From assembly GCF_003688405.1 (NCBI RefSeq), contig NZ_REFC01000015.1, positions 186,001 through 250,000 of the forward strand: a stretch of DNA of 64,000 nt. The letters run 5' to 3'. A model generated the notes under the pieces. It did no database searches and had not been told where the DNA came from. It worked only from the letters and a program-made list of their open reading frames with translations. Source of the stretch: Ulvibacter antarcticus. Lineage in GTDB: Bacteria; Bacteroidota; Bacteroidia; Flavobacteriales; Flavobacteriaceae. Positions 27,354-37,493 of this stretch are shown piece after piece (position 1 is the first letter of the stretch; every line of letters begins with the position of its first letter). A program made the translations under genes and the position numbers.

Positions 27354-28646
27354 TTATACCAGATTTCTCTTCGGAACAAAAGCAAATGCCTGTTTTAAAT
27401 CTGCTGTTAAATCTTCGAAATCTTCAAGCCCGACAGATAAACGAATCAAGTCTTTGGTTACTCCAGTGGTTTCCTGATTTTCATCACTCAATTGCTGATG
27501 TGTGGTACTCGCCGGATGTATAATAAGTGATTTTGTATCTCCTATGTTTGCCAATAGCGAAAATAGCTGGGTATTGTCGGCTATAACTTTTGCGGCATCA
27601 AAGCCACCTTTTAAACCAAAGGTTACAAGTCCGCTTTGTCCTTCAGGCAAGTATTTCCGAGCCAATTCAAAATAATCACTTGATTGCAAACCCGGATAAT
27701 TTACCCAACTTACTTCTTCTTGATTCTGAAGCCATTCAGCAATTTTCAAGGCATTCTCACTATGCTTTTTGATTCGAATTTCGAGCGTTTCCAAGCCTTG
27801 TATAATTTGAAAAGCATTAAATGGACTTAATGCTGCTCCAAAATCCCGAAGTCCCTCAATACGAACTTTGGCGATGAAGGCAGCGTTTTCAAGGGCTTCA
27901 GAATAAACTAATCCATGATAACCGGCCGATGGCTCTGTGAATTCAGGGTATTTTCCATTGGTCCAGTCAAAATTTCCTGCATCGATGATAGCGCCTCCAA
28001 GAGCGGTACCATTTCCATTAATATACTTGGTCAAAGAGTGAATTACGATATTCGCTCCAAATGTGATTGGATTCAATAAATAAGGCGTTGCAACGGTATT
28101 ATCAACAATAAGTGGGATTTTATTTGCCTTCGCTTGATTGGCAATACTTTCGATATCCAGTACATCCAACTTCGGATTTCCTAAAGATTCAATGAAAACA
28201 GCACGTGTGTTTTGTTGTACGGCATTTGAAATGCTGTCGTCTTCATTTGGATCCACAAAAGTGGTTGTAATACCCAATCTAGGTAAGGTAACGTTTAACA
28301 AGTTGAAAGTTCCTCCATACAAGCTCTTTGATGCCACAATGTGATCTCCGGCTCGTAATAAGGTTAGCAAGGTGGTAGCAATTGCAGATGTTCCTGAAGC
28401 GGTTACAACCGCCGCAATGCCACCTTCTAAGGCAGCGAGCCTCTTCTCGAGAATGTCATTTGTTGGATTATTGATCCGAGTATATATAAAGCCCGGCTCA
28501 GACAGGTTAAACAAATTTGCGGCGTGATCACTATTGTTAAAAACATAGCTTGTGGATTGATAAATCGGCACCGCACGTGTACCTCCGTTAGATTTTACAT
28601 CGTGTCCTGCGTGCAACGCGTTAGTTGCGAATTTTTGTGTACTCAT
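27354..28646 (-). CDS. metY: O-acetylhomoserine sulfhydrylase / aminocarboxypropyltransferase
   Basis: 430 aa Cys/Met-metabolism PLP enzyme. PLP lysine K207 in HSLTKYINGNGTALGG; N-terminal ATNALHAGHD and YTRINNPT (55-62) are MetY features. It converts O-acetylhomoserine and sulfide to homocysteine. It is the first gene of the operon and directly follows the SAM-I riboswitch, so methionine pathway output would be repressed by SAM through it. Confidence 0.95.
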   Translation of the reverse strand: MSTQKFATNALHAGHDVKSNGGTRAVPIYQSTSYVFNNSDHAANLFNLSEPGFIYTRINNPTNDILEKRLAALEGGIAAVVTASGTSAIATTLLTLLRAGDHIVASKSLYGGTFNLLNVTLPRLGITTTFVDPNEDDSISNAVQQNTRAVFIESLGNPKLDVLDIESIANQAKANKIPLIVDNTVATPYLLNPITFGANIVIHSLTKYINGNGTALGGAIIDAGNFDWTNGKYPEFTEPSAGYHGLVYSEALENAAFIAKVRIEGLRDFGAALSPFNAFQIIQGLETLEIRIKKHSENALKIAEWLQNQEEVSWVNYPGLQSSDYFELARKYLPEGQSGLVTFGLKGGFDAAKVIADNTQLFSLLANIGDTKSLIIHPASTTHQQLSDENQETTGVTKDLIRLSVGLEDFEDLTADLKQAFAFVPKRNLV

Positions 28647-28680
28647 TTTTCTAAATTTTGAATTAAACTTGATTAAAACA

Positions 28681-28708
28681 AAAAGTCAACCCCGACGTCT
28701 CGGGACTT
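28681..28708 (-). terminator. Riboswitch expression-platform terminator before metY
   Basis: Minus-strand AAGTC + CCGA stem with a small bulge (TCGGGACTT at 28700-28708 against AAGTCaaCCCCGA at 28683-28695), four-base loop, followed by TTTTTGTTTT. It sits between the SAM-I aptamer and the metY ATG, as expected for transcription-terminating riboswitches. Confidence 0.65.
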
Positions 28709-28759
28709 ATGAAAAATGCTAAAAAGAATGAATATACAATTTGTGAAAATTGTTGTTTC

Positions 28760-28881
28760 GTTATCTATCGTCGGTAAATTACCGTTGTAGAATGTAGCAC
28801 CTTCTTGGTTCTGCATAGCTGCAAAATGACAAGGGTTGCTAAGGTTTCAAAGGGTCTAATCCCTCCACCTTTCTTGATAAC
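28760..28881 (-). ncRNA. SAM-I riboswitch (S-box)
   Basis: Minus-strand RNA with the S-box core: P1 GTTATC (28876-28881) closing with GATAAC (28760-28765), then AAGAAAGGTGGAGGGA, TTAGACCC, TTTGAAACCTTAGCAACC and AAGGTGCTACATTCTAC, corresponding to the conserved P2/kink-turn, J1/2, P3 and P4 segments. It precedes metY and a terminator hairpin. Binding of S-adenosylmethionine would switch off the metY-to-metF operon. Confidence 0.93.
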
Positions 28882-28911
28882 ACTTCAATAAAGTTTTGAA
28901 CTTTGTGAGCG

Positions 28912-28944
28912 CAAATATTCGGTTAGAAAAAGTTAGTATCCAAA
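28912..28944 (-). promoter_or_regulatory. Promoter of the SAM riboswitch / met operon
   Basis: Minus-strand TTTG (28941-28944), 21-base spacer, then AATATTTG (28912-28919), one mismatch from TAnnTTTG. The spacing is right for Bacteroidota promoters and puts the start about 20 bases before the aptamer. Confidence 0.5.
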
Positions 28945-28977
28945 TTATTTTGCAAATATTTTATAAAATAAATATAA

Positions 28978-30525
28978 TTAACTACGGCTATGTAGTAAAT
29001 ATTTCTCTCTAACTACTTGACCTACAGGCTTGTTTTCTATTTTACTTTCTAACCAAGAAATAATATCTAAATACAAAAATGCGCGACCCTCAAACGGATG
29101 ATTTTCAAATTCCTTGAGCTTGGCATGCAATTTCTTGAAAGCTTTTATCAAATCCTGAGGATATATATCCTGTAAACTTTTTATAAATTTTATCATTTCC
29201 TTCTGAACTACATGCAAATCATTCATCTTCAATAAAAACTTATATGTACTCTTCAACAAAGACTGAAGATGGTAATCTTGCCCTGCTTCATAATGCGCTA
29301 CAAGATTGAGAACTCTTGAAAAACACAATAAATCTTCTCTCATCGAAAGTGATTTATTTGATATAATTTTTTGCAGATACAGGATACATAATTTATTAGC
29401 ACCCGAGCCAAAATGTAGACATGCAAATTTGTAATAAAGCGACATGATATGATGCTCATCGATGCGATTACTATATTTTTTAAACTTCCCCTCAATCTTT
29501 GGTATGAGCATCAAACCTTTGTCGAAACTACCATCCATAAAACACAAATTAATTTTATTGGTGCTCAGGTATAAAAATGACAGTGCGTCTACATTTTCAT
29601 CCTTCGGAAAAGTTTCACTTTCTAACATTGATTCGAACTTTGACAAGTGAAATTGAAACCTTTCTCTGTTCCGAATTAAAAACAAAGACTCGAGAAGATA
29701 ATTATTCCCTTTAAGAAAGAAAACGGGATTTAAGCCAATCATCGTCTCATTTTCATAAAACAAATTCACCCATTTTAACGAATACTTATAGCAGCTTAGA
29801 AAATCCTGTAATAAAAAGCTATGCCACAAATTCGCCTTGTACAACCACATTTTTTCTCTAAAACCAAGCTCATTTATGTTGTATTTGGGCAAGCGTTTTT
29901 CAAAATAAGTAGAAATCCACTCACTTTCCTCAGCACTTCTTGCATAACCGGTTTTTAGAAATATTCCATAGAGTTGAAGGGCTAGATTGGATAATTTACT
30001 TGCGATCACATTCGCAGCGCTTAACTCTTTTGCCTGAATCGTCAACTCATCGGCTCGTCCACTAATGCTTCGAGTGATGTACTGAGATTCAATAATTTTT
30101 TCGAGTTCAACAATTTCAAAAGCCATATTTTTTTCCTCATTCTGAATGGCAATTTCTTTTGACTTATCAAGTAGTTTTAAACTTTGCTTATATAGACCTT
30201 TATGGTACAAAATAGAAGCAAAATCAAGTTGTTCTCTAATTTGTGAACGAATGTTTTGATGTGAAGGATTAAGTTTTAAGCTTACAAGAATTTGCTTATA
30301 CAAGTGAGCCTTAACATTAGCAAGCTGCTTTTTTTTAACAACTCCACTTTCTAGAATAAGCTGTTCGTCATAAGATTTTAATTTATCCAAAATCGTGAAC
30401 AGATTCAGAAATTTGGAATCCGAATTTACATCCAATCTCCCGACGTACAGTTTAAATTGACGCTTTTCAGATTTGGTGAGTGACTTCACCAGCATAAATA
30501 AGTTATCTTTTTGATTCTTAGTCAT
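28978..30525 (-). CDS. Conserved helical protein of unknown function
   Basis: 515 aa, no signal peptide, rich in Leu, Lys and aromatic residues in a repeating alpha-helical pattern that looks like degenerate TPR/solenoid repeats (for example QLDFASILYHKGLYKQSLKLLDKSKEIA at about 108-135, limited to helix pairs). The N-terminus MTKNQKDNLFMLVKSLTKSEKRQFKLYV is basic and could bind nucleic acid or a partner. I recall similar proteins in Flavobacteriaceae but know no function. It ends only 34 bases before the met promoter and is divergent from leuA. Confidence 0.75.
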   Translation of the reverse strand: MTKNQKDNLFMLVKSLTKSEKRQFKLYVGRLDVNSDSKFLNLFTILDKLKSYDEQLILESGVVKKKQLANVKAHLYKQILVSLKLNPSHQNIRSQIREQLDFASILYHKGLYKQSLKLLDKSKEIAIQNEEKNMAFEIVELEKIIESQYITRSISGRADELTIQAKELSAANVIASKLSNLALQLYGIFLKTGYARSAEESEWISTYFEKRLPKYNINELGFREKMWLYKANLWHSFLLQDFLSCYKYSLKWVNLFYENETMIGLNPVFFLKGNNYLLESLFLIRNRERFQFHLSKFESMLESETFPKDENVDALSFLYLSTNKINLCFMDGSFDKGLMLIPKIEGKFKKYSNRIDEHHIMSLYYKFACLHFGSGANKLCILYLQKIISNKSLSMREDLLCFSRVLNLVAHYEAGQDYHLQSLLKSTYKFLLKMNDLHVVQKEMIKFIKSLQDIYPQDLIKAFKKLHAKLKEFENHPFEGRAFLYLDIISWLESKIENKPVGQVVREKYLLHSRS

Positions 30526-30674
30526 AATTATATAACTTCATCTAAGTTATTGTCTTTCTGATATTTAAGTGCCTTTATTATCAAATAAACATCGTATAAT
30601 TCTATTTGTGTGCAAAAGTAAATCCATATCCAAATTATACATTCGTAATACAATTAGAAAATTTATTTTGATAA

Positions 30675-31850
30675 ATGTTAAATTCTGAAGTACAAATCTT
30701 TGACACAACCCTTCGGGACGGAGAACAAGTTCCCGGTTGCAAGTTAAATACTGAGCAAAAACTAATTATAGCCGAACAACTTGAGGAACTAGGTGTTGAT
30801 GTAATCGAAGCCGGATTTCCAGTTTCCAGCCCTGGAGATTTTAAGTCGGTAGAAGAAATATCGAAAAAAATAAAATATGCGACCGTTTGTGGGCTCACGC
30901 GGGCTGTAGAAAATGATATCAAAGTTGCCGCAGCGGCATTAAAATATGCTAAAAATCCAAGGATCCATACAGGAATAGGGACATCAGATTCACATATTAA
31001 ATACAAATTCAATCTTACTCGGGATGAAATTATCGAACGTGCATATTCAGCCGTGCGCTTTGCAAAATCTTTTGTCGAAGATGTAGAATTTTATGCCGAG
31101 GACGCAGGAAGAACCGAAAATTCGTATTTGGCAAGGGTATGTGAAGCAGCAATTAAGGCAGGAGCAACTGTTATAAACATTCCAGATACAACAGGCTATT
31201 GCTTACCAAGTGAATACGGTGCCAAAATTAAATACCTTAAGGAAAATGTAAATGGTATCGAAAAAGCAATTTTATCCTGTCATTGTCATAATGATTTGGG
31301 CCTTGCCACAGCCAATTCTATTGAAGGAGTTATAAACGGCGCGCGGCAAATAGAATGCACCATTAACGGTATTGGAGAAAGAGCCGGGAATACAGCTCTT
31401 GAAGAAGTCGTAATGATTTTAAAACAGCATCCATACCTCAACCTCGACACTAACATTAAAACAAAGAATTTATACGGAATTAGTCAGCTAGTTTCAGAAC
31501 ATATGGGGATCTACACGCAGCCTAACAAAGCCATAGTAGGAGCAAATGCCTTTTCACACAGTTCTGGTATACATCAGGATGGGGTTATTAAACAAAGGGA
31601 AACCTACGAAATCATCAATCCAAAAGACGTAGGTGTAACAGAATCGAGTATTGTACTTACTGCTAGAAGTGGAAGAGCTGCTTTGGCATATAGAGCAAAA
31701 AATATTGGATATGAATTAACGAAACTCCAGCTAGATGAGGTCTATGCTAATTTTTTAAACTTTGCCGACCTCAAGAAACAAATTGAAGACAATGACATCC
31801 ACCAGATCATTGAAACTAGCAAGATGTATCGTGAAATTATTTCTGCATAA
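30675..31850 (+). CDS. leuA: 2-isopropylmalate synthase, short form without regulatory domain
   Basis: 391 aa. It condenses acetyl-CoA with 2-ketoisovalerate in leucine synthesis. DTTLRDGE (10-17) and metal ligands H203/H205 in [11 protein letters not shown] are present, and [32 protein letters not shown] match LeuA closely. It stops at about the point where the catalytic and subdomain regions of the usual ~510-aa enzyme end, so the C-terminal LeuA allosteric dimer domain is absent and leucine feedback is not expected. Homocitrate synthase is an alternative by length, but the leuCDB context and motifs favour LeuA. Stop is immediately followed by the leuC ATG. Confidence 0.92.
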   Translation: MLNSEVQIFDTTLRDGEQVPGCKLNTEQKLIIAEQLEELGVDVIEAGFPVSSPGDFKSVEEISKKIKYATVCGLTRAVENDIKVAAAALKYAKNPRIHTGIGTSDSHIKYKFNLTRDEIIERAYSAVRFAKSFVEDVEFYAEDAGRTENSYLARVCEAAIKAGATVINIPDTTGYCLPSEYGAKIKYLKENVNGIEKAILSCHCHNDLGLATANSIEGVINGARQIECTINGIGERAGNTALEEVVMILKQHPYLNLDTNIKTKNLYGISQLVSEHMGIYTQPNKAIVGANAFSHSSGIHQDGVIKQRETYEIINPKDVGVTESSIVLTARSGRAALAYRAKNIGYELTKLQLDEVYANFLNFADLKKQIEDNDIHQIIETSKMYREIISA

Positions 31851-33233
31851 ATGAAGAAAACACTATTCGACAAAGTTTGGGATTTACATGTGGTTGATAC
31901 TATCGAGAATGGACCACAGGTTTTATATATAGATAGGCATCTCATTCATGAGGTAACGAGCCCGCAAGCGTTTAAGGAACTGGAAGATCGTGGTATTCCA
32001 GTTATGAGACCTAAACAAATTGTGGCTACAGCAGATCATAATACTCCCACAATAAACCAACATTTGCCAATTAAAGATGTCTTATCGCGAAACCAGTTAA
32101 ACCAACTTTCTATAAATTGCAAAAAAAACGGTATAAAGCTTTATCAATTAGGCCATAAGAACAACGGAATTGTACATGTTATGGCTCCCGAATTGGGCAT
32201 CACTCAACCCGGAATGACTATAGTTTGCGGGGACAGCCATACATCAACACATGGTGCCTTCGGAACTGTTGCTTTTGGAATAGGTACAAGTCAGGTTGCA
32301 CAAGTTTTTGCCAGTCAATGTTTGCTATTAACCAAACCAAAAAGTTTACGCGTTACGGTAAATGGTACACTTAAAAATGGTGTCCTTCCCAAAGATGTAA
32401 TATTATACATTATCGCCAAACTAGGCACCAATGCCGGTACCGGATATTTCTGTGAATATTCCGGCGATGTCTTCAAAAACATGTCAATGGAAGGCAGAAT
32501 GACGGTTTGTAATATGAGCATTGAAATGGGGGCACGAGGGGGTATGATTGCGCCTGATGAAACAACATTTGAATATATAACAGGCCGGGAATTTGCACCT
32601 TCGGGGAATAAATTAAAGCGCAAGATAGAATACTGGAAAACCTTACCAACCGATGAGGGCGCTGAATTTGATAAAGAATATGAATTTGATGCTGCCGATA
32701 TCGCACCTATGATTACTTATGGCACCAATCCCGGTATGGGAATAAAAATTACTGAAAACATCCCGATTGACAAAAATGAGTCGAGCCTTAAATCGCTAGA
32801 ATATATGGGCTTTCAGCAGGGAGAAACATTATTGAACAAACCTGTAAATTTTGTATTCATAGGAAGCTGCACAAACTCCAGAATTGAAGATTTTAGAGTG
32901 GCGGCAAATTACATACGTGGCAAACAAAAAGCAGATAATGTAACTGCTTGGTTGGTCCCTGGAAGTAAGCAAGTGGAATCTCAAATTATAGCGGAAGGTT
33001 TAAAAGATATTTTTGATGCGGCTGGATTCGAATTACGACAACCAGGTTGTTCCGCCTGTTTGGCAATGAACGATGATAAAATTCCGCAGGGGGAATACTG
33101 CGTATCGACATCGAACCGAAATTTTGAAGGCCGTCAAGGTCAGGGATCGAGGACAATTCTAGCGAGTCCATTAGTTGCTGCAGCCACAGCGATTGAAGGA
33201 AAAATTATTGACATAACTAAACAGCTAAATTAG
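31851..33233 (+). CDS. leuC: 3-isopropylmalate dehydratase large subunit
   Basis: 460 aa aconitase-family subunit carrying the [4Fe-4S] cluster. Ligand motifs are visible: [11 protein letters not shown] (first Cys) and [10 protein letters not shown] (paired Cys). [13 protein letters not shown] at the N-terminus and [12 protein letters not shown] are characteristic. It works with LeuD, encoded next with no gap. Confidence 0.97.
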   Translation: MKKTLFDKVWDLHVVDTIENGPQVLYIDRHLIHEVTSPQAFKELEDRGIPVMRPKQIVATADHNTPTINQHLPIKDVLSRNQLNQLSINCKKNGIKLYQLGHKNNGIVHVMAPELGITQPGMTIVCGDSHTSTHGAFGTVAFGIGTSQVAQVFASQCLLLTKPKSLRVTVNGTLKNGVLPKDVILYIIAKLGTNAGTGYFCEYSGDVFKNMSMEGRMTVCNMSIEMGARGGMIAPDETTFEYITGREFAPSGNKLKRKIEYWKTLPTDEGAEFDKEYEFDAADIAPMITYGTNPGMGIKITENIPIDKNESSLKSLEYMGFQQGETLLNKPVNFVFIGSCTNSRIEDFRVAANYIRGKQKADNVTAWLVPGSKQVESQIIAEGLKDIFDAAGFELRQPGCSACLAMNDDKIPQGEYCVSTSNRNFEGRQGQGSRTILASPLVAAATAIEGKIIDITKQLN

Positions 33234-33824
33234 ATGCAAAAATTTACAACTTTAGTTTCAACGGCAGTTTTGTTGGTTAATGAAAATATTGATACCGATC
33301 AAATAATTCCTGCTCGATTCTTAAAAGCCACCAATCGCGATGGCTTCGGAGTAAACTTATTTCGGGACTGGAGGTATCTGAAAAACGGTGCGCCAAATAA
33401 AGATTTTGTGTTAAATAATTCATTATATAACGGTAACATTCTTGTTGCCGGAAATAATTTTGGATGTGGTTCTAGTAGAGAACATGCAGCCTGGGCGTTG
33501 TCCGATTATGGCTTCAAAGTAATTGTATCCAGTTATTTCGCAGATATATTTAAAGGAAATGCATTAAATAACGGACTTCTCCCTGTTAAGGTTTCCGAAG
33601 AATTTCTGAAGGTATTGTTTCAGAAAATAAAAGAAAACTCCAAGACTAAAATAATCGTGAACTTGGAAACACAAATTATTTCAATTGAAGCCGCGGATCT
33701 TTCCGAAGAATTTGAAATAGATTCCTATAAAAAAACATGCCTAATCAATGGTTATGACGACATTGATTTTTTGGTAGCTAATAAAAATAAAATAGAAGCT
33801 TTTGAAGCTCAGCAAACACAATGA
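33234..33824 (+). CDS. leuD: 3-isopropylmalate dehydratase small subunit
   Basis: 196 aa swivel-domain partner of LeuC. The [15 protein letters not shown] substrate-binding motif and [14 protein letters not shown] near the N-terminus are intact. It begins immediately after leuC and overlaps leuB by 4 bases. Confidence 0.97.
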   Translation: MQKFTTLVSTAVLLVNENIDTDQIIPARFLKATNRDGFGVNLFRDWRYLKNGAPNKDFVLNNSLYNGNILVAGNNFGCGSSREHAAWALSDYGFKVIVSSYFADIFKGNALNNGLLPVKVSEEFLKVLFQKIKENSKTKIIVNLETQIISIEAADLSEEFEIDSYKKTCLINGYDDIDFLVANKNKIEAFEAQQTQ

Positions 33825-34939
33825 AATTAAATATTACTGTTTTACCAGGTGACGGTATTGGACCAGAAGTAACAGCGCAAGCCGTAAAATCTTTAAAGGC
33901 TATAGCCTCAGAATTTGGTCATAATTTTCGATTTAAGTATGCCTTAATGGGTGCCGAAGCTATAGATGCTACAGGAAGCCCCTTACCTAAGGAAACGCTG
34001 GCACTTTGCAAATCCAGTGACGCCATTCTCTTTGGAGCAATTGGAGATCCTAAATACGACAATGACCCATCTGCAAAAATACGCCCGGAACAGGGACTAC
34101 TGGAGTTGAGAAAATCTCTGGGACTATTCGCAAATATTCGCCCTGTAAAAGCTTATGACAACCTAATAGATAAGTCACCTCTAAAACGAGAGAACATCGA
34201 AGGAACCGATATTAGCATTTATCGTGAGCTTACCGGTGGAATTTATTTCGGTGAAAAGAAATTGAGTGAAGATGGTAACACAGCTTCCGACTTATGTGAA
34301 TATTCCAGAATGGAGATTTCACGTATTGCTCATTTAGCATTTAAGGCTGCGCAATCTAGAAAAAAGAAGGTTACCCTCGTCGATAAAGCTAACGTGCTTG
34401 AGAGCTCCAGATTATGGCGTAAAGTTGTGACAGAAATAGGAGAAACATATCCAGATGTCAACCTGGAATTTCTGTTTGTTGATAATGCCGCAATGCAACT
34501 TATCTTAAATCCGAAACAATTCGATGTGATCTTAACAGAAAATATGTTTGGAGATATTATTTCAGATGAAGCGAGTGTAATTGGAGGCTCCATTGGTTTA
34601 TTGGCTTCGGCATCCATTGGTAAAAAGTATGCCCTATTCGAACCAATCCACGGATCATTTCCGCAGGCAAAAAATAAGGATATTGCTAATCCGATTGCGT
34701 CTATTTTATCTGCTGCAATGCTTTTAGAACATTTCGGTTTAGTAAAAGAGGCTAAAATAATACAGAAGGCTGTTGAAAAGTCTATGGAATTAGCGATAAC
34801 AACACCCGACTTAAATACGTCAAATATTCAGGTTACGACGACAAATGTAGGTGACTTTATTGAAGACTATATATTACACCCAAAAGACAGTGATTTAAAT
34901 TTCACTAATATTCATTTGGGTCAATCCACAATAATCTAG
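33821..34939 (+). CDS. leuB: 3-isopropylmalate dehydrogenase
   Basis: Oxidative decarboxylation of 3-isopropylmalate with NAD+. 372 aa with PGDGIGPEV at the N-terminus, [21 protein letters not shown] substrate region, [13 protein letters not shown] and EPIHGSFP. It ends the leuACDB operon and is followed by a strong terminator. Confidence 0.97.
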   Translation: MKLNITVLPGDGIGPEVTAQAVKSLKAIASEFGHNFRFKYALMGAEAIDATGSPLPKETLALCKSSDAILFGAIGDPKYDNDPSAKIRPEQGLLELRKSLGLFANIRPVKAYDNLIDKSPLKRENIEGTDISIYRELTGGIYFGEKKLSEDGNTASDLCEYSRMEISRIAHLAFKAAQSRKKKVTLVDKANVLESSRLWRKVVTEIGETYPDVNLEFLFVDNAAMQLILNPKQFDVILTENMFGDIISDEASVIGGSIGLLASASIGKKYALFEPIHGSFPQAKNKDIANPIASILSAAMLLEHFGLVKEAKIIQKAVEKSMELAITTPDLNTSNIQVTTTNVGDFIEDYILHPKDSDLNFTNIHLGQSTII

Positions 34940-34960
34940 TAACTCACTATTCATATATTG

Positions 34961-34998
34961 TAAAAGGGCCTATATTATATTCGGCCCTTTTATTTTTG
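34961..34998 (+). terminator. Rho-independent terminator of the leu operon
   Basis: Ten-bp stem TAAAAGGGCC (34961-34970) / GGCCCTTTTA (34983-34992) with a 12-base loop, then TTTTTG. It separates the convergent leuB and argH genes; the symmetric A/T flanks could also stop argH transcription. Confidence 0.88.
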
Positions 34999-35017
34999 AT
35001 AAATTAAACAATCGAAT

Positions 35018-36301
35018 TTAATTTATAGCTTTTGTAAACTTGGCTTTAATTTCCTTTAAACCAAGATTGTGAATACTTCCAATATGTGAATGCTTTTTGG
35101 ACATATCGCTTTTATATTGTCCATCCTGTATTTGCTTAGCTATAACTTGATAAGCCTCTCTAAAGGGCACACCCTCTACCACCAAGTTGTTGATACTATC
35201 GACTGTAAATAAATACTGATATTTCTCATCATTTAAATCGACATCTTTAATTCGTATCTGCTGAATTGAATAATTAAAAATCTCCAAAACCTCTTTAACA
35301 TCTTCAATAGCCTGTATCATATTTTCCTTCAACAATTGAAAATCCCGATGATATCCACTGGGCAAATTGGTTGTAATTAGCAACATTTCTGTCTGCAATG
35401 CTTGAATTTTATTACACTTCCCCCGAATTAACTCAAAGACGTCAGGATTCTTTTTATGAGGCATGATACTGCTGCCCGTAGTCAAAGCATCTGGGAATGA
35501 TATAAAGTCGAAATTCTGACTCATATACAGACATATATCCATCGCAAATTTAGATAAGGTACCACACAAACTGCCCAAAGCGGATGCCAAAATCCGTTCA
35601 TTCTTTCCCCGACTCATTTGCGCGGCTACGACATTATATTTTAAGGTTGAAAACCCCATCTCCCGAGTCGTAAATTCTCTGTCTATAGGAAAAGAACTTC
35701 CATAACCCGCAGCAGAACCCAACGGATTCTGATCAACAATTTTGATGGCGGCGTTTATTAGATAAATATCATCAATTAAGGATTCTGCATAAGCAGAAAA
35801 CCATAGGCCGAATGAAGATGGCATCGCTACTTGTAAGTGCGTATAACCCGGCAATACTTTTCCTTGATGCTGCTGAGCTAAATCGATCAAGGTTTCAAAT
35901 AAAGTTTTAACCTGCGATTTTATGAGTCCTAAATTATCTTTGTAATACAACTGAAGTGCCACCAAAACCTGATCATTTCTGGAACGAGCGGTATGAATTT
36001 TTTTACCTGTTTCACCCAAGGTCTCGATAAGATATCCTTCAATTTTTGAATGCACATCCTCATAGGAAGCACCAATGTTAAAGGTTCCTTCCACTATCTG
36101 AACTTCTAATTGGTTTAGGCCAATTTCTATTTGTTGCAATTCGTCTGTTGTAAGCAAACCCACTTTTTCCAACATTCTGGCGTGCGCCCACGATGCAATT
36201 AGATCGTATTTAGCGATTTTCAAATCCAATTCACGGTCATTTCCCACAGTGAATGCTTCAATTTTATCATCTATTGATATTCCTTTATCCCAAAGTTTCA
36301 T
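35018..36301 (-). CDS. argH: Argininosuccinate lyase
   Basis: Last step of arginine synthesis. 427 aa fumarase-superfamily enzyme with the signature SSIMPHKKNPDVFELIRGK, and HTARSRNDQV and GYTHLQVAMPSSFG segments. Last gene of the arginine operon, separated from argE by 121 bases of pyrimidine-rich DNA without a recognisable gene. Confidence 0.96.
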   Translation of the reverse strand: MKLWDKGISIDDKIEAFTVGNDRELDLKIAKYDLIASWAHARMLEKVGLLTTDELQQIEIGLNQLEVQIVEGTFNIGASYEDVHSKIEGYLIETLGETGKKIHTARSRNDQVLVALQLYYKDNLGLIKSQVKTLFETLIDLAQQHQGKVLPGYTHLQVAMPSSFGLWFSAYAESLIDDIYLINAAIKIVDQNPLGSAAGYGSSFPIDREFTTREMGFSTLKYNVVAAQMSRGKNERILASALGSLCGTLSKFAMDICLYMSQNFDFISFPDALTTGSSIMPHKKNPDVFELIRGKCNKIQALQTEMLLITTNLPSGYHRDFQLLKENMIQAIEDVKEVLEIFNYSIQQIRIKDVDLNDEKYQYLFTVDSINNLVVEGVPFREAYQVIAKQIQDGQYKSDMSKKHSHIGSIHNLGLKEIKAKFTKAIN

Positions 36302-36422
36302 AGGTCTAATTTTAATTCTTAAATATTCAGATTAATTATTTGAGAAAGTTATTTCCAAACCTCATAATCCCTCTTTTCTCTTTATTCTTTCTGCTTACTA
36401 CTTAATTCTTTCATCTTACTAT

Positions 36423-37493
36423 TTATAACAACACCCTCTCAAGCAAATCGATGTACAATGAAATGCCTTCCTTAATTTCATCAAAATAAATAAATTCATC
36501 TGCTGTATGCGAGCGTGTACTATCACCCGGACCTAATTTTAGCGACGGACAGGTTAATACTGCTTGATCGGATAGTGTTGGTGAACCATAAGTTTTCCTG
36601 CCCATGGCAATTCCAGCTTCCACTAAAGGATGGCTTTGCGGAATTGACGAGGAATTCAACCGCAAGCTCCGAGCTTTTATACTCGAACAGGGTGACTTTT
36701 GTTCTAAAATATCTGCTATTTCTTTATTCGTATAATTGTCATTTACCCGAACATCTATTACTAAGTCAACCTCGGCAGGTACTGCGTTGTGTTGTTTTCC
36801 TGCACTTATTTGAGTTACGGTCATTTTTACATCTCCTAAAACCGATGATTTCCGTTCAAATTTATACTCCTGAAACCATTTCAATACGGGGATTGAATTA
36901 TAAATCGCATTATCACTATTAGGATGCGCAGCATGTCCTGGAGTTCCTTTTACCTTGGCATCAAAAACGACTAAGCCCTTTTCCGCAATGGCAAGGTTCA
37001 TTAAAGTTGGCTCTCCAATAATCGCAACGTCAATTTTAGGAATAACATCCAACATACTATTTAAACCATTTTGTCCGCTGCTCTCTTCTTCAGCAGAAGC
37101 GACGATTATTAGGTTAAATTTAAGTTTCTTTTTATCATACAAATAGGTGAATGCCGCGATTAATGAAACCAATGCCCCACCCGCATCATTGCTGCCTAAA
37201 CCATACAATTTACCATCTTCTTCAATTGCTTCAAAAGGATCTTTGGTGTATCCGCTATTTGGTTTTACCGTATCGTGATGAGAATTCAACAATAAGCAAG
37301 GTTTTCCCTCAACAAAATATTTATTCGTCGCCCAGACATTATTGTTGGTTCTTGTAAACGGAATTTCACTTTCAGTAAACCAATTCTCAATAATAGTTGC
37401 TGTATGTTCCTCTTCGGAAGAAAACGAAGGAGTTTCAATCAACGATTTCAACAATACCATGGCTTTATCTTTCAATTTTTCTTGTTTCATCAT
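36423..37493 (-). CDS. N-acyl-ornithine/citrulline deacylase (M20 family)
   Basis: 356 aa zinc hydrolase. Metal-site motifs are LLNSHHDTV, GSNDAGGALV and SAEEESSGQNG, and a dimerisation insert around GHAAHPNSDNAI. In this operon, which has an ArgF'-type transcarbamylase, it probably removes the N-acyl group from citrulline rather than from ornithine, as in the Bacteroides succinylated route. The acyl group (acetyl or succinyl) is inferred, not shown. It overlaps argB by 4 bases. Confidence 0.88.
   Translation of the reverse strand: MMKQEKLKDKAMVLLKSLIETPSFSSEEEHTATIIENWFTESEIPFTRTNNNVWATNKYFVEGKPCLLLNSHHDTVKPNSGYTKDPFEAIEEDGKLYGLGSNDAGGALVSLIAAFTYLYDKKKLKFNLIIVASAEEESSGQNGLNSMLDVIPKIDVAIIGEPTLMNLAIAEKGLVVFDAKVKGTPGHAAHPNSDNAIYNSIPVLKWFQEYKFERKSSVLGDVKMTVTQISAGKQHNAVPAEVDLVIDVRVNDNYTNKEIADILEQKSPCSSIKARSLRLNSSSIPQSHPLVEAGIAMGRKTYGSPTLSDQAVLTCPSLKLGPGDSTRSHTADEFIYFDEIKEGISLYIDLLERVLL

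Noticed and set aside
30526-30674. Possible leucine leader peptide before leuA
   Set aside because: No short ORF with repeated Leu codons and no terminator/antiterminator pair was found in the 149 bases.
30675-31850. Homocitrate or citramalate synthase instead of leuA
   Set aside because: Motifs follow 2-isopropylmalate synthase closely and the gene heads leuCDB; only the short length suggested the alternatives.
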